DNA from: Sweltsa coloradensis
Taxonomy: Eukaryota > Arthropoda > Insecta > Plecoptera > Chloroperlidae
Length of the DNA: 64,000 bases
Assembly: GCA_024449915.1 (NCBI GenBank)
Contig: JAMZAV010002202.1
Span: 1-64,000, forward strand
Direction of reading: 5' to 3'
A program made the translations under genes and the position numbers. Below are positions 10,416-20,850 of the stretch, in pieces; position 1 is the stretch's first letter, and each line of letters opens with the position of its first letter. Below the pieces are notes generated by a model that had not been told where the DNA came from, made no database searches, and saw only the letters and a program-made list of their open reading frames with translations.

Positions 10416-11689
10416 GGCCTAGCCTTTGTGATATTTCATTGACCTTGGCAAAAGTAGAGCCACGGATCGCCGGGCGATGACATCAAGACACTGACTCACT
10501 GTTATCTTGCTTGGCCTTCATGAGGGGGTTGGGGGGGGAGGGGGAGGAGTGAGGACGGACAGTTTTGGGGAGAAACTTTTGTGGAAACGCGTTCGTTTTC
10601 TTAAATCAGGAACTTGTAAGGTCAAAGTTACTATTTTGTGGGAACTTGGAACGAATTGAACTTTCCTTTATAAGTTCCTCGTCGTAATCCCGTTGAATTC
10701 CAGTATACATGATATCGTAAACTGCAGTCCAGTATGAAAAGTATCCTGTGACATCTCGTGTTTTCGAAAATAGAGCCACCCCTGTCAGATGACCTGGGAC
10801 TCACTTTAATAAATAAAAGTACTCATGATAAATTAACTCATATTGCCTAACATTTATTATTATTTAATTTAGTGATGGTATAAGGAACGTAAAAGGAACT
10901 AAGTTCCTTTTGACGAACGAGGAATGTCTCAGTTCCTTTGTTTTTGAAAAGGAACTAGGAACGTCTCAGTTAGCCTACTTAGGCAGAAGTAACAAATTTT
11001 TAAAGTTTCTTTTTATGGGAAACGTGTCCAAGACTGAGGACGGAAGCACTTGTTTTGTTGTTTAATCTATGACAGCATTTTCATTCACATCGCAGGAGCA
11101 ATCGCGAGAGAGAAAAGACAATATAAGATAAGACCCACACTCAACATAAGAACATAATGTTAATATATGCGTTTAGTATTTTTGTAGAAACAGTAAACTT
11201 GTTCATGCATTAAAACGTGTAGGGAAAATGCTGTACCTTGGACCACTTTTTACATTTATATGGTTTCTGGAGAAATGAGATGATGATTTTGGTTTATTTT
11301 TTTTGTATTTGCTAGAACATGCCTTGTACAAACTTTGTTGATTTTATTGTATATGGCACATTACAATTATTGCTATAAATTAACCATTTTAATAATTAGT
11401 GCAAAGTGGTCCAAGGTACAGCATAGCGATGTACCTTGGGCATGTAATTCGTACCTTGGACCATGTAATTTATACCTTGAATTATGTACAAAAATTACAT
11501 AGAAAATTGAAGGATAGGCCTATAGGCCTACTTAATGTTTTCTTTCTTGTGAGTACTTCATATTTAAAGAGTGGGAGTGTATAATAGTTATATTTCTATT
11601 GACTAAAAAATATTATTAAGGCCAGCCATTTTGAATTATAGAATATAAAAAGAAAATTCGGTACTTAGACCCCTCCGAAAAGGAAAGTA

Positions 11690-11895
11690 CCTAGGTTAGG
11701 GGGTTGGGGGGAAGCATGAAGTGCGTTGCCGTAGTCAGCTATCCCCCCCCCCTACCCTAAAAAGTGGATAGTAGGTTAGTGTGGTTGGGGGGGTGGGGGT
11801 GGAGCAAAGTGCCGAGGGGGGGGGCCTAGCTGACAACGGCAACGCATTTTATGCTTCCCCCCACGGCACTTTGCCCCCCCCCCCCAACTCCACTA
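11690..11895. repeat. G/C-run inverted repeats
   Basis: GGGGGGAAGCATGAAGTGCGTTGCC (11708 on) and GGAGCAAAGTGCCG (11801 on) both pair with the inverted strings GGCAACGC..GCTTCCCCCC and CGGCACTTTGCCCC at 11838-11880. Poly(G) and poly(C) runs lie in each arm, so two overlapping stem-loops are possible. No gene is present. Confidence 0.6.
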
Positions 11896-12335
11896 ATTTC
11901 ACCCTTACCTTTACTTCGTGGCATTATCTAAAGAAACAAAACAAATTGGCCTACCATGGTAAAGGAAATGCCATGTTAAATGTACCTTGGTCATGGTCCA
12001 AGGTACATTACTATAAGGTGACCCAAGGTACAACCCAGCACGTAACTTTTTGATTCCTTCCAATTTAGTTTGAGGTTAAGTTGCCTGTTTTATGAAATTG
12101 GTATAATTATACATCAAAACATGGTTCTCATACTTAATAAAGTGTTTTAGCAGTAAAATATCATTCAAGGCTTTAAAAAGCAAAATAGTAACATGCAAAA
12201 TATTTACTTTGAATGGTTGAAAACACAAAATTATTTTTTTAATGATGCTAGGTTTTCTACCACCATCCCAGTTTGGTATAGTCTGACACCTAGTGGATAA
12301 TTGACAACTAGAAATTTTAGCTATTTTTTTTAAGA

Positions 12336-12851
12336 CTAGGAAAACGCTTAAGTCCCGCCGCGTTGTTGGATGAGCGTAATTGGTGAATTGAGCTGCCATG
12401 TGTTTTGCGGATTTTCTGTTGTTCTGTGAAAAAATCAGAACTTTGTTTAAATTTTTTTAAATTAAATCAAATTAAATAAAAAATTAACTAATTTTTTTTA
12501 ATTAATCGTAATTTTAAAAAAGAAAAAATCGTAATATTGAAATTTCATAAAAATAATTATTCGATTACGCACAAATTTTACACGAATATATTAATTTTTT
12601 AAAATTAAGGTTCTGTGAAAAAATCATTATAATCGGATAAAGCATGTAGGAGTTATAAGTCGAAGAAATTTTTTAAAAATCGAAAAAAATCGTAAAATTG
12701 CGATTTTCATGAGAAATAATATTTCGATTGCCGCTCCAAAAACGTGGCAGTTCTTAGTTCAGAGATTTCGAAGGCCTCCATAAAATTTCATCGCAATCGG
12801 AGTATCGGTTTAGCCGGAATCGTGTTAACAGACAGACAAAAATACAGAAAG

Positions 12852-12887
<36 letters not shown>

Positions 12888-12960
12888 ATTCCGGATTTTT
12901 TTCTCCAGTGTAGTGAAATGGAATCTTCGCTTCGCTCGCTACGCTCGCTACGCTCATCCA
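12336..12960 (-). mobile_element. Helentron-like non-autonomous element, copy 2
   Basis: It has the same two ends as copy 1: TGGATGAGCGTAGCGAGCG-type start at 12960 and CCTAG end at 12336, with the internal inverted CGCTCATCCAA-type repeat and the AACGC hairpin region near 12345-12375. It holds one 187-bp-type unit and a (A)n run of about 38 bases at 12849-12886, which produces spurious poly-Lys/poly-Phe frames. Confidence 0.5.
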
Positions 12961-13199
12961 ACAAGATAGCAGAGATATCTTGAAAGGTCCAAGGTACAAC
13001 TATGTCCAAGGTACAGCATGTTCCCCTACACTGTCCTATCCCTACAATGCATGCACTACTTCGGTTGTAGACCTACTGTTGAGGCACATAGTGATAATGG
13101 ATTGGAGTGGTTTAGGTGTTCAGGAAATGTTTGAATTAAATCAAAAGTGAACGGAATGTCTGACTGTCTGTTCTCAATTTAGAAAAAGACCTCAGAAGA

Positions 13200-13290
13200 A
13201 ACTTTCTGCCAGGATTGCTATTGGCGGGATTTGAACCTTTGACCTACCGAATCAGAGATTCACGGGTTATGCATGAGCCACCACTTGGCA
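13200..13290 (-). repeat. tRNA-derived SINE head
   Basis: The minus strand reads AGTGGTGGCTCATGCATAAC .. GGTCAAAGGTTCAAATCCCG. This has an A-box-like TGGCTCATGC and a canonical B box GGTTCAAATCC at tRNA-like spacing. The cloverleaf does not close fully, so this is a SINE or tRNA pseudogene, not a tRNA gene. A second B-box-like string (GGGTTCAATCCCC) lies at 13432 on the plus strand. Confidence 0.45.
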
Positions 13291-13739
13291 CTGTCAGGGA
13301 CATTATTCACATTCCTATTAGGCCTATGTGAATTGTGGAGAGGAAACAAAGTAAGCGTATCTGAACTGGAATTAATTGATTTACTCCCAGAATTCCAACC
13401 CAGACCGATTATTAAACCCACCTCGAAGGCCTGGGTTCAATCCCCAGACCTAATTAAATGTCGTAACATATACTATTACTATTATGTATTTTACCCTACA
13501 TTATAAACTACTATTAAAACTAAAACTGTTACTGTTACTGTCTTCAACAGAAGTTATTTTAAGTGTATTTATTCATATTTATAATATTACTAGAGAAGAG
13601 AATATTTAATTTAAAATGTTGTTACTCGTATAATAAAAGCAATGCGCACACACTGAGCACTTGCTGAAAATAGTATTGTTCTTCTCTTTGTGTTTCATAA
13701 CAACCAGCTTACTCACGACAGGTGTAAGGGGCTTACCGT

Positions 13740-14045
13740 TCGACAGTAGTCTATAAAACTGTTTCAGCCGTCATATTACGCTCTTGATCACCACCCACTG
13801 GACTAGCATAAAATAATTGTTTTGGATTGTACATTCGCATCAGCTTGAACACGCGGGGCAGTGTAGCTGTCGGCCGGCTGTTCTCTTCTGCAGCGTGAGG
13901 AAATACGAGACACTGTCGGCTTCCAAGCCCTAAGCCGTTGCCTAGCAACCCTGCTTGGCGACTCCTCCCATACGTCGGTCGAGAAGATATCCACTTTCCC
14001 ATCCAAAGTCGGCCGAGAGGTTATCGCCCCACCAAAAAACACTCT
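13740..14045 (+). promoter_or_regulatory. CpG-rich segment upstream of CREB3L exon
   Basis: This segment is CpG-richer than its flanks. It carries a TATA-like CTATAAAA (13750-13757) and an RFX X-box (separate entry). It ends about 40 bp before the splice acceptor of the CREB3L exon, so it may be an alternative promoter or upstream exon sequence for that gene. I found no coding exon in it on the plus strand. Minus-strand frames across it look incidental. Confidence 0.3.
13937..13949. promoter_or_regulatory. RFX-type X-box
   Basis: GTTGCCTAGCAAC fits the X-box consensus GTNRCC-(0-3)-RGYAAC exactly, with a 1-bp spacer. X-boxes are bound by RFX factors, often at ciliary gene promoters. A single site can occur by chance, but it sits in a CpG-rich segment near an exon. 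Confidence 0.4.
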
Positions 14046-14086
14046 TAACAATTAATGTGTGTAACGTATTTTGTTTTCTTTTACAG

Positions 14087-14483
14087 ACTGACAACTGGCA
14101 AAGCAGTACAGATGACTTTCTTGATTCAATATTTAAATTTGATGATGGTATTAATCCATTTCAAATGTTGGATGATGCCAAGTCATTTTCGGTATCTGAG
14201 GCTGTAGACATCTCTCTTACAACTAGCAGCGGCTCTGAGAGTGGATTGTCAAGTGACCAGCAGTTATCACCAATGCTGCAAGATGAAGATGATGAAGAAA
14301 CTGATGATTACATAATTACTAGTTCAGGAAGTGAAGGCTCACCAAATCCAAATTTCTATTCCAATTTAGATAGCCCTAAAAATGAAGAAGAAGTTGAAAT
14401 TGATTCATCTGTCTTTGACATTTTAGATACTCAAAACTTTGGAGATATTATTATTGAAGATGACAAAAATATAATTGACAAAG
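14087..14483 (+). CDS. CREB3L: CREB3/CREB3L-type bZIP factor, activation-domain exon
   Basis: This internal exon encodes the acidic N-terminal activation region of an ER-anchored bZIP transcription factor. The acceptor is strong (TTTTGTTTTCTTTTACAG, ending 14086) and the donor is AAAG|GTAAGT (14484). The 132 codons carry the motif STDDFLDSI, a Ser/Gly run SSGSESGLSSD, then long Asp/Glu blocks (DEDDEETDD; EEEVEID). The DDFLxSI..SxSGxS pairing is what I know from the N-terminus of vertebrate CREB3L3, upstream of its bZIP. The exon begins in phase 0 and ends in phase 1, matching the phase of the bZIP exon at 55407. The preceding exon with the start codon was not found; it may lie left of the window or be too short to see. 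Confidence 0.7.
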
Positions 14484-14560
14484 GTAAGTTTTCCATCTTG
14501 TTCAATACGTATCAGTAGCCTACCTGGGCCTAATGTGTAAGATAGGCACTACTTAAGCGT

Positions 14561-14600
14561 CAGTGGCGTAACTAGTGATGGCAATTTTCATGAAATTTTT
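14561..14600. repeat. Nested hAT-like ends without partners
   Basis: CAGTGGCGTAAC at 14561 is interrupted by TAGTGATGGCAATTTTCATG at 14573. Both are hAT-type termini (compare the 44165 and 42163 elements). No partner ends with matching 8-bp duplications were found. The intron sequence to 14750 holds nothing else. Confidence 0.4.
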
Positions 14601-14750
14601 CAAGTAAAAAAAAAAATCCAAGTGTACGTCTCTCACTTTTAATATCATATTCACAGTTTCCCCTACCTATGTTCAAAAATTTTAAATCTGTAGGCATTTG
14701 TTTACATGTGAATATTTAGGCAGTGACCGTATGAGTAAAACTTACGGAAG

Positions 14751-15333
14751 ACCAAAGCCCGAAACAAAATCCTACAACCGCAAAAAAAAAAAAAAAAAAA
14801 CTGCTCTCTGTCTTAACTCACTCACGATAACTTACAGACAAGGTAGAAAAAAAAAACAACACGAACAGTCAAACAACAGATTCAGTGGTGACACAAAAGA
14901 CAAGCTCAGCGACGCCGCTCGAAACCATGCACTCGGGTGCCCTGGTTCCGAACCTTACCCTGGCGCTGAGAGGTGGTATGCTGCCTCCAGGCAGTGATGC
15001 CAGGCCGGCGCTCCGCTCCCCGGTTCCCGCGTGCTTAGTTGCTAGCCTTAGTTATTAAGTTAAGTGTACAATCATGCATTGGGTGACTTAAATATGAGAT
15101 GACGTGAAGAGTCTGCATGCTATGTAAGGAACAAAACGATGGGATGCTTGAATTTACTGACTCGACTCTCTAGGTAATGTTAATGCAAATTCAACGTTGT
15201 ATTTTTAAAGTGATAAACAAACATGATACATGACATGGCAATTTAGTAAAAAAAAATGATAGAATCCAATTTCCCCCTTTAAAAGTTACTTAAAATTTCA
15301 AATAAACATGGTCAAATTAACATACAAATTACA
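14751..15333 (-). repeat. LTR-like direct repeat, left copy
   Basis: About 583 bp is nearly identical and co-oriented with 31661-32263, which abuts the primer-binding site of the minus-strand Ty3/Gypsy-type element. This copy lacks the terminal TGTTGGCTCG, so it is truncated on its left. It continues without a visible break into 15334-15867, where the right copy is cut off by another repeat, so the original LTR was probably longer than 600 bp. I infer it is part of the 3' LTR of that element, displaced by later insertions. No genes are seen in 15334-15867. Confidence 0.6.
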
Positions 15334-15867
15334 GGTTTCCTCATAACATAATAAGTTTCTACTCAACACTCTCTCAGTCTGGCATTGTCCTGCGAAGCTG
15401 TGCGCGTAGGCTTCAGGTTGGCGTTCCGTGCGTTCCGTCCGTCGTTCGGCGAATTCCAGGCGTCCTGTTCTTGAGCGTTCCTTTAGGAATGGCGTGGTAG
15501 ATTCGTTGATACGATGGGGAGGAATGCGTGATATGTGAGCACGCGCAATACGGGGCCAATGCTGAATGTATGCGCCGGAGGCTTAGATACCAGCAGCAAC
15601 ATGCTGTATGAGGAGGTTAGGAACTCTTACAGTTCGAGCATGGAAATGATTATTTAGGTTTTAACAAGGAAAAAATGTAAAATTATTTAGGAGAAATGGT
15701 AGGAAAACGGCCAATTACCAGGTTGGATCTCCATGGTCAAGCGTGTGTCGTTGTGTGCATGAGAGGAAAATATGGCGCCTAGCACAGCATGGCTGGGCCA
15801 AAGATGCTTTGCACTCTCAGCAGTAAAATGGAATTAAAAGGATAAATGGTTATCTAATTGCCTCTAT

Positions 15868-16572
15868 TATCGGCGACGCTTCTCGTCGTCGTATGGTCGT
15901 CGTTCGGCGATGCCATTTCACTTAAAAAGCACTCCCGGTACGGTGAAGAAAAACTAATTCGCTCGCACAAACCACTAGAAGATCTGCCTTCGGTTCTCTT
16001 CCCCAACCAAGTGGCCGAGAAAACCCCGTCGCAAGCTTCTCTTGCGCATCCGCTTTTGCGCATTTTAGGCTGATTTCCCGCGGATCCCTGGCGTGGGTGT
16101 TTGGGTCGCCACAAATTTGAATTATTTGTGCCCGCCGCGACCCCTAGGCCAATGGGAAGACAGCGTTCAAGAAATCACGGCCTACTCGATGCAAACTGTT
16201 CGCGTTACCATCCAAGAGGCACTGGTTTCGCGGTGGTCGCCCGTTGGCCTTGCCGCATTCCGATGTCACGTGACTATTGATTTTCCTAGCAGCCGGCCGA
16301 ACGATCTCCGAATCGACCGCTTCAACACCACTCGTGGCTGAACCCGCGCTCATGATAAAATACATATGCAAAATCGTTTGACAAACCACCTTGTCAACCG
16401 CCTAAAGCCCCCTAGTAGGCCATTTAGGTAGACCATAGGTCTAATTACTAGGCACTGAAAACACTTGATGTGTTACTTTATGAATATTTTTAGCTTGATG
16501 GCTAACTTTGAATATTTGAATATGTAAATATTGAGGCAAAAATTTGGGTCTGGGAGGCCTGACAGGCTGCCC
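15868..16572. repeat. Segmental repeat A, copy 1 (empty-site copy)
   Basis: This is a 705-bp GC-moderate unit beginning CGACGCTTCTCGTCGTCG and ending GCCTGACAGGCTGC. It is about 97% identical to 38063-39292, apart from the hAT MITE present only there. Frames on both strands stay open through much of it but lack known motifs, and they sit on opposite strands over the same bases. It could be part of a larger TE or a retroposed transcript. I do not recognise it. Confidence 0.75.
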
Positions 16573-17486
16573 GGCCACAATGACCCCCACAACTTTTTGG
16601 TGACCTTGCACTCAAGTCATCTAAAAAGTTCCACAATGAGGTGGTACTGCAGCATACTGGCAGTGTACACAAATTTTCTACAAAGTTGAATTCCAATTTG
16701 CACAAATCCATCTTACATACTAAGCATAGGAAAGGTAAGGTAGACCCTACCTTTAGGGAAGGGGGAGGGAGGGGACCTGGAGTTAAGTCGTAAATTGGAC
16801 GAGGATTGACCCAATCCTCGTCCAATTTACGACTTAACTACTCCTGACTCATCCACGGATGCCCCCCTGAACTAACATTACGCTGTGGACCCCACACTCG
16901 GTCCTCCAGTACAAAGCAAAACTTTTAAAAAAAAAGGAACTTCGGCCCTGGAAGCTGTTTACTCCCCCGGACACTAATCACGAACCCCTTAAAATAAAAG
17001 GAAAGGTCCCACCCCCACGAAACTCTCTTGAGTTCCTCTAGTCCCCCTTGGCGCTACGCCACTGGGTGGACAGTTGCAGCGCGTGAACCAACAGCGCGCG
17101 CACCGGCTTGCACACCGCCTGGCTGCGACACTCCCCCCTCGCAGCACCTGACCGTCGCTTCGCTTGTTGTCACCACTGAATCAGCTGGCCGCTGCAGCGA
17201 TCCCAAACACAGCTGGCTCGAAGCCTCGCAGCTAGGGCGTTGCCCTCACGCAACCCCTACTACCCTAGCTACCCCTAAGGTGGTATGTCACGTCACCGCT
17301 CTAACACAGGTATTATGGCTACCTTCCACTCGATAACAAGTAAAATTAAAGAGGTGGCCGAATCAACACCTAATACAACCTACTCACGTCGGCACGTGGT
17401 AAGCTAACCACACAAAATCAACACGCGCCCGTATAGCGGCTTACAGTGATACAAACTCTCGTTGCACGAAGCAAAAATTACAATGA
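16573..17486. other. CpG-rich stretch, no gene recognised
   Basis: It includes a perfect 29-bp palindrome at 16791-16834 (GTCGTAAATTGGACGAGG.. and its complement). A hAT-like terminus GGCGCTACGCCACTG lies at 17049-17063. Apparent frames have no recognisable domain. Part of it may be the internal section of the large LTR inferred for the minus-strand element. Confidence 0.3.
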
Positions 17487-17567
17487 CATATACGTGCTCA
17501 TTTGAGACTTTAAAAAATACAGAGGACTACCTCTATCGTACACGTTGCACGAAGCCAAAAATTACAA
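17459..17567. repeat. 86-bp tandem unit, split by LTR element insertion
   Basis: CGTTGCACGAAGC occurs at 17459 and again at 17543, with TGCTCATTTGAGACTTTA and ACTACCTCTATCGTACA between. After the inserted LTR element the array resumes at 21711 with TGCTCATCTGAGACTTTA and a third CGTTGCACGAAGC (21758). The element therefore sits inside a short tandem array. This is not a target-site duplication. Confidence 0.65.
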
Positions 17568-18257
17568 TTTCAGAAGGCTGTATTTTCACTTATGGTAAAA
17601 TAATTATATTATTTAAAGTTTTAATAATGTTCTGATAATGATTATCAAAGGTAAATACAGCAAATTTAAATTTATAAAAAATAAGTAAATATTAAAAAGT
17701 GTTTGATGTGATGTGAAAAAAAGATACAAAAATCTAGAACTTTGAAACAATGAATTTGACCAGGAACAGAATGGCCATCTTTGATGCTACTTGAATCGAG
17801 TTAGGTCAAGGAGTTTTGCTCTAGTAAAGAAAGCAGAAGTGATTCTTTTTAAAACTAATTTCAATTATAAGTTTATGTGTCTGCAACTTGGCACCTATAA
17901 ATATACTTTTAAGAAGATTTCAAGAGAAGAGAAGTAAGAAGATTAGAAGTATAAGGACTCACAAGAGAAGACTACAGATGGGTGAAAAATCATACTCAAA
18001 CACAACAGCCAAAGAAGGTCGTATGATATAAACTTTTAATGTCCAATGTGGTCGTTATCAAGCAGATCAATTTCACTAAATAATTGATGTAGTATTATTA
18101 CTTGGTTTAAAAATAAATGTCTAATTATGTGTTAATTTGTATGCCAAGTGTGTTGCTCATTGACTGTGTAGGCTAGCCGAGGTGGATGAGTTTTAATATA
18201 TGGTAGCCTATCGAGAAGTAGGTAATAGTGTACAACGGGAATTGCTGTAGCGTTACA
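17568..18257 (+). repeat. 5' LTR (first 170 bp missing)
   Basis: It matches 21021-21710 with about 99% identity, ending GTAGCGTTACA. It lacks the U3 segment seen at 20851-21020 in the 3' LTR, which includes the duplicated TATA motifs, so this copy is truncated at its outer end. Confidence 0.85.
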
Positions 18258-18260
18258 ATT

Positions 18261-18272
18261 TGGCGCCCAACG
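18261..18272 (+). other. Primer-binding site
   Basis: TGGCGCCCAACG lies 3 bp after the 5' LTR. The TGG start is complementary to a tRNA CCA end. The same 12-mer is the primer-binding site of the minus-strand element (reverse complement of 31625-31636). Confidence 0.8.
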
Positions 18273-18360
18273 TTAGTGGTCTTACTGAAGATAATGTCAC
18301 GCAGAGATTAGGGGTCTCAATTACACACTTGGCTACAAATAAAACCTAGGCTTTGGAATA

Positions 18361-19595
18361 ATGGCTAGTCAAAGTGAAGGTGTTGCTATTGATGAAATAG
18401 AGCTAGGGTTGCAAATTGTTTCTCAAGATTTAGGGAGGACAGAATTGGGACAGATGGATAGTGGTTTAGATAGGCACTTGGCAACCGATATGACTAGCAC
18501 TTCGACGGAAGGAAGTTTGGTGATGAGTCCAGAAATGAGTTTTTAATGAGTACGTTGTTGAATAAAATGAGTACCATGGAAAATAGCATGAAAAATGAAA
18601 TGGGTAAGATTATGGACGAGAAACTAGAGGTTGTTAAACATGAAATCGATAAGGTAAATAAACGAATGGATGTCATCCAAAATGGATTAGAAGAAAAATA
18701 TGACAGACTTTTCTACACCTTAGAAAAACAATTCATAGATGTGAAGCTAAAAGTAACTGAAGATGTGGAGGACATTGAAGCCAAAGTAGGGGGTGCTATG
18801 GAATTGATAAGGGATATCCATGTCATGATTGATGATAATGGCAAGAAATTAGAGGAAGTACAAAAAGAAGTCTCAAAAGTAGAAGAAAAGCGAGAATTAG
18901 ATGATAAAAACTTTCAAGAAACTTGCAATGGTTTGGAAAATTCTATTCTAACCAATACAAAAAAGATTCAAGATTTGGAAACTCAAGGGATAACATGCGT
19001 TACGGGAACTACCGTTTATGCAAATGATAGCGGTGTAGGAGACCAACTACTTAGAGAGGGCATAATATTCATGGGAGATGGAGGTATTCATCCCATTGAA
19101 TTTCTGAACTTGTTAGAAAGCCGATTCAAGAACTATTCGGTAAATAACAACAGGAGGTTGGCGTTCACTCTACAATGCTTGAAGGGTCAATGCATACCAT
19201 GGATGCTGGGAAATGAGTTTGATTCCTTTGAAGATTTAAAGAAAAATTCATTAATCATTTTGGGGAGACAACGCTCAGATGTTCTCATGAAACACATATA
19301 TAGTGCATCCTACGAAGGTGGTAAACAGGGATTACCATCAGTATACTTCAAACGTTTGTTGCGTCATAGTGGATATCTCAGTTGCCCAATACCACAAGAA
19401 ACGATGGTCAAACAACTGCTCAAACATTTTCCTATGGAAATTCGTGTCCATTTCATTCATATAGACAACGATGCCACTAAAATCGTAAATCTTTTGGAAA
19501 GATTAGAAAGTGACAGACTGATTTGGTTACCTAGTCAAAATAGGAACTATGAAAACACCTACTACCACAACTTTGCAACAAATGCCAAACAATAA
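18361..19595 (+). pseudogene. Gag polyprotein with coiled coil and capsid-like domain
   Basis: The start is the ATG at 18361, about 100 bp after the primer-binding site. A stop at 18544-18546 (TTTTTAATGA) is followed by a long frame from 18546 in another phase, so one indel in a T run, or less likely a programmed shift, splits it. Residues 1-160 of the long frame are charged and heptad-like (coiled coil). Residues from about 175 contain GIHPIEFLNLLESRF and MKHIYSASYEGGKQGLPSVY, a Ty3-type capsid-like region. The minus-strand neighbour has clear counterparts (GLHPQEFVTLLEKRL; QHIYNGKY). No zinc knuckle is seen. The tail after the stop (19596-19730) is Asn/Gln/Pro-rich and decayed. Confidence 0.7.
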
Positions 19596-19769
19596 TAGTT
19601 ACCAACATCGACAAACTAACCTCAATTCAAGACCTCTAGATGACTGGCGATCTCCAGGGAACTAACGAGCACCTCCTACTAACAACAACGTGACGGCACC
19701 TCCATTATTAACAGAAAACTAGGTAGGGCTGTGGATCTCGGAGTTGTTCCTTGACTCACTGTTCTATGT

Positions 19770-20100
19770 TGGTCAGTTTGAAGGGGTTTTCAGTTTGAAG
19801 GGGTGGTTGACTGATTGGTGGTTAACTATGGTTGGTGTACATTTCTTGGTACATTTTGATTCTTGGTTGGTCAGTTTGAAAGGTTTTTCAATTTGAAGTA
19901 GTTATTCATTGTCGTTCATTGTGTTCATTCCAATGTACTTTTTTGTTCTTTATGGTCAGTTTGAAGGGATGGTTGGCTGCTGGGTTGTTAACTATGATTG
20001 TGTACATTTCTAGGGAGTACATTTTTTTTGTTTGGTTGGTCAGTTTGAAAGGTTTTTCATTTGAAGAAGTCATTTGTTGAGGGTCATTAGTAAATTCCTA
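19770..20100 (+). repeat. Duplicated block with iterated TCAGTTTGAAGGGG
   Basis: A block of about 190 bp is present twice (from 19772 and from 19960). Both share GGTCAGTTTGAAGG, GTTAACTATG, GTACATTTCT and GGTCAGTTTGAAAGG. The TTTGAAGGGG core equals the polypurine tract at the 3' LTR, so the untranslated region contains many tract-like copies. From 20101 to 20850 the sequence is non-coding; a second tract-like GGGAAAGGGGTATTGTAAAC lies at 20495-20514. Confidence 0.6.
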
Positions 20101-20840
20101 ACCTAAAATAAGGTTTAAAATCTTTTCTTTATTGGCCAATTTGAAGGGCGTTGTCAATCTTGTCTTCAATTTGCTGGTTTGACTACTTTTGATGGTATGA
20201 TAGTTCTTCTGTGGATGATAGATTTGGAATAGTTTATTGTGGAGTGGAAAATGAATAAATAGACATTTTCATAAAGATTCTTGGAAATTGGTGTTGCTGA
20301 AGTTGATAAATACTAGTACATTTTAATAAGGTTGTTCATAATTTCCAATTTGAAAGATTTTAAGTTGATGATATTATTTAATTGGTGTTTTTGTTTTGTT
20401 TTAATGGAGTAAATAATTTAATATAGTGTTTCAATGGTTGCAGGAGTTATTATCAAAAATAAATAATTTCCATTACTTCAAATAATTTATTTTGGGAAAG
20501 GGGTATTGTAAACAGCCTTTCAATTGTTGAGTTATTGATTTTGTTAGTGTTTGTCAATGGAGGTAGTTGGAACATTCAATGAGTTCTAAATTTTGGGTTG
20601 CTTGAATTTTATGATATTGTATATTAAAGTCATGGGTAGCGGTAAAAGAACAAAGTGTGATCTAGTTTGTTTAGATTTTTGTGGAATAAGCTGATGTTCA
20701 GATTTGTCATTGTACCAGAGGATTATTGTATTGTTATCAGATTTTGAAGCAGGATTAAGAATAAAAAAAAATCCTTTAATTTGTCTGGTGCTTTCAAGCA
20801 TTATAAATGTTGAAAAATTTCAAGAAATTGTTCAAAATTT

Positions 20841-20848
20841 GAAGGGGT
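20841..20848 (+). other. Polypurine tract
   Basis: AATTTGAAGGGG ends just before TATTGTAAAG, where the 3' LTR begins (TG at 20851). Position and purine content fit the plus-strand primer of an LTR retroelement. Confidence 0.65.
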
Positions 20849-20850
20849 AT

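Larger units (their letters stand above)
11210..13030. mobile_element. TIR element with iterated CCAAGGTAC motifs
   Basis: GTGTAGGGAAAATGCTGTACC near 11218 is matched inverted by GGTACAGCATGTTCCCCTACAC near 13006-13029. The motif GTACCTTGG/CCAAGGTAC recurs at least nine times, at about 11234, 11410, 11431, 11452, 11471 (weak), 11981, 11998, 12016, 12989 and 13003, clustering towards both ends. This is the layout of transposase-binding subterminal repeats in a DNA transposon. No transposase frame was recognised, and I could not define a target duplication. A Helentron-like element (12336-12960) is inserted in it. Confidence 0.45.

Noticed and set aside
12744..13009. Lysine-rich and phenylalanine-rich small proteins on both strands
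   Set aside because: They are driven by a 38-base poly(A) run inside a Helentron-like repeat.
13273..13506. Missing first CREB3L coding exon (LELIDLLPEF-like translation)
   Set aside because: The short similarity to a CREB3L N-terminus lies next to tRNA-like repeat sequence and lacks convincing splice sites in the needed phase.
14561..17063. A single hAT element spanning CAGTGGCGTA to TACGCCACTG
   Set aside because: The 8-bp flanks (TTAAGCGT and GGTGGACA) do not match and the interior ends differ, so these are unrelated orphan termini.
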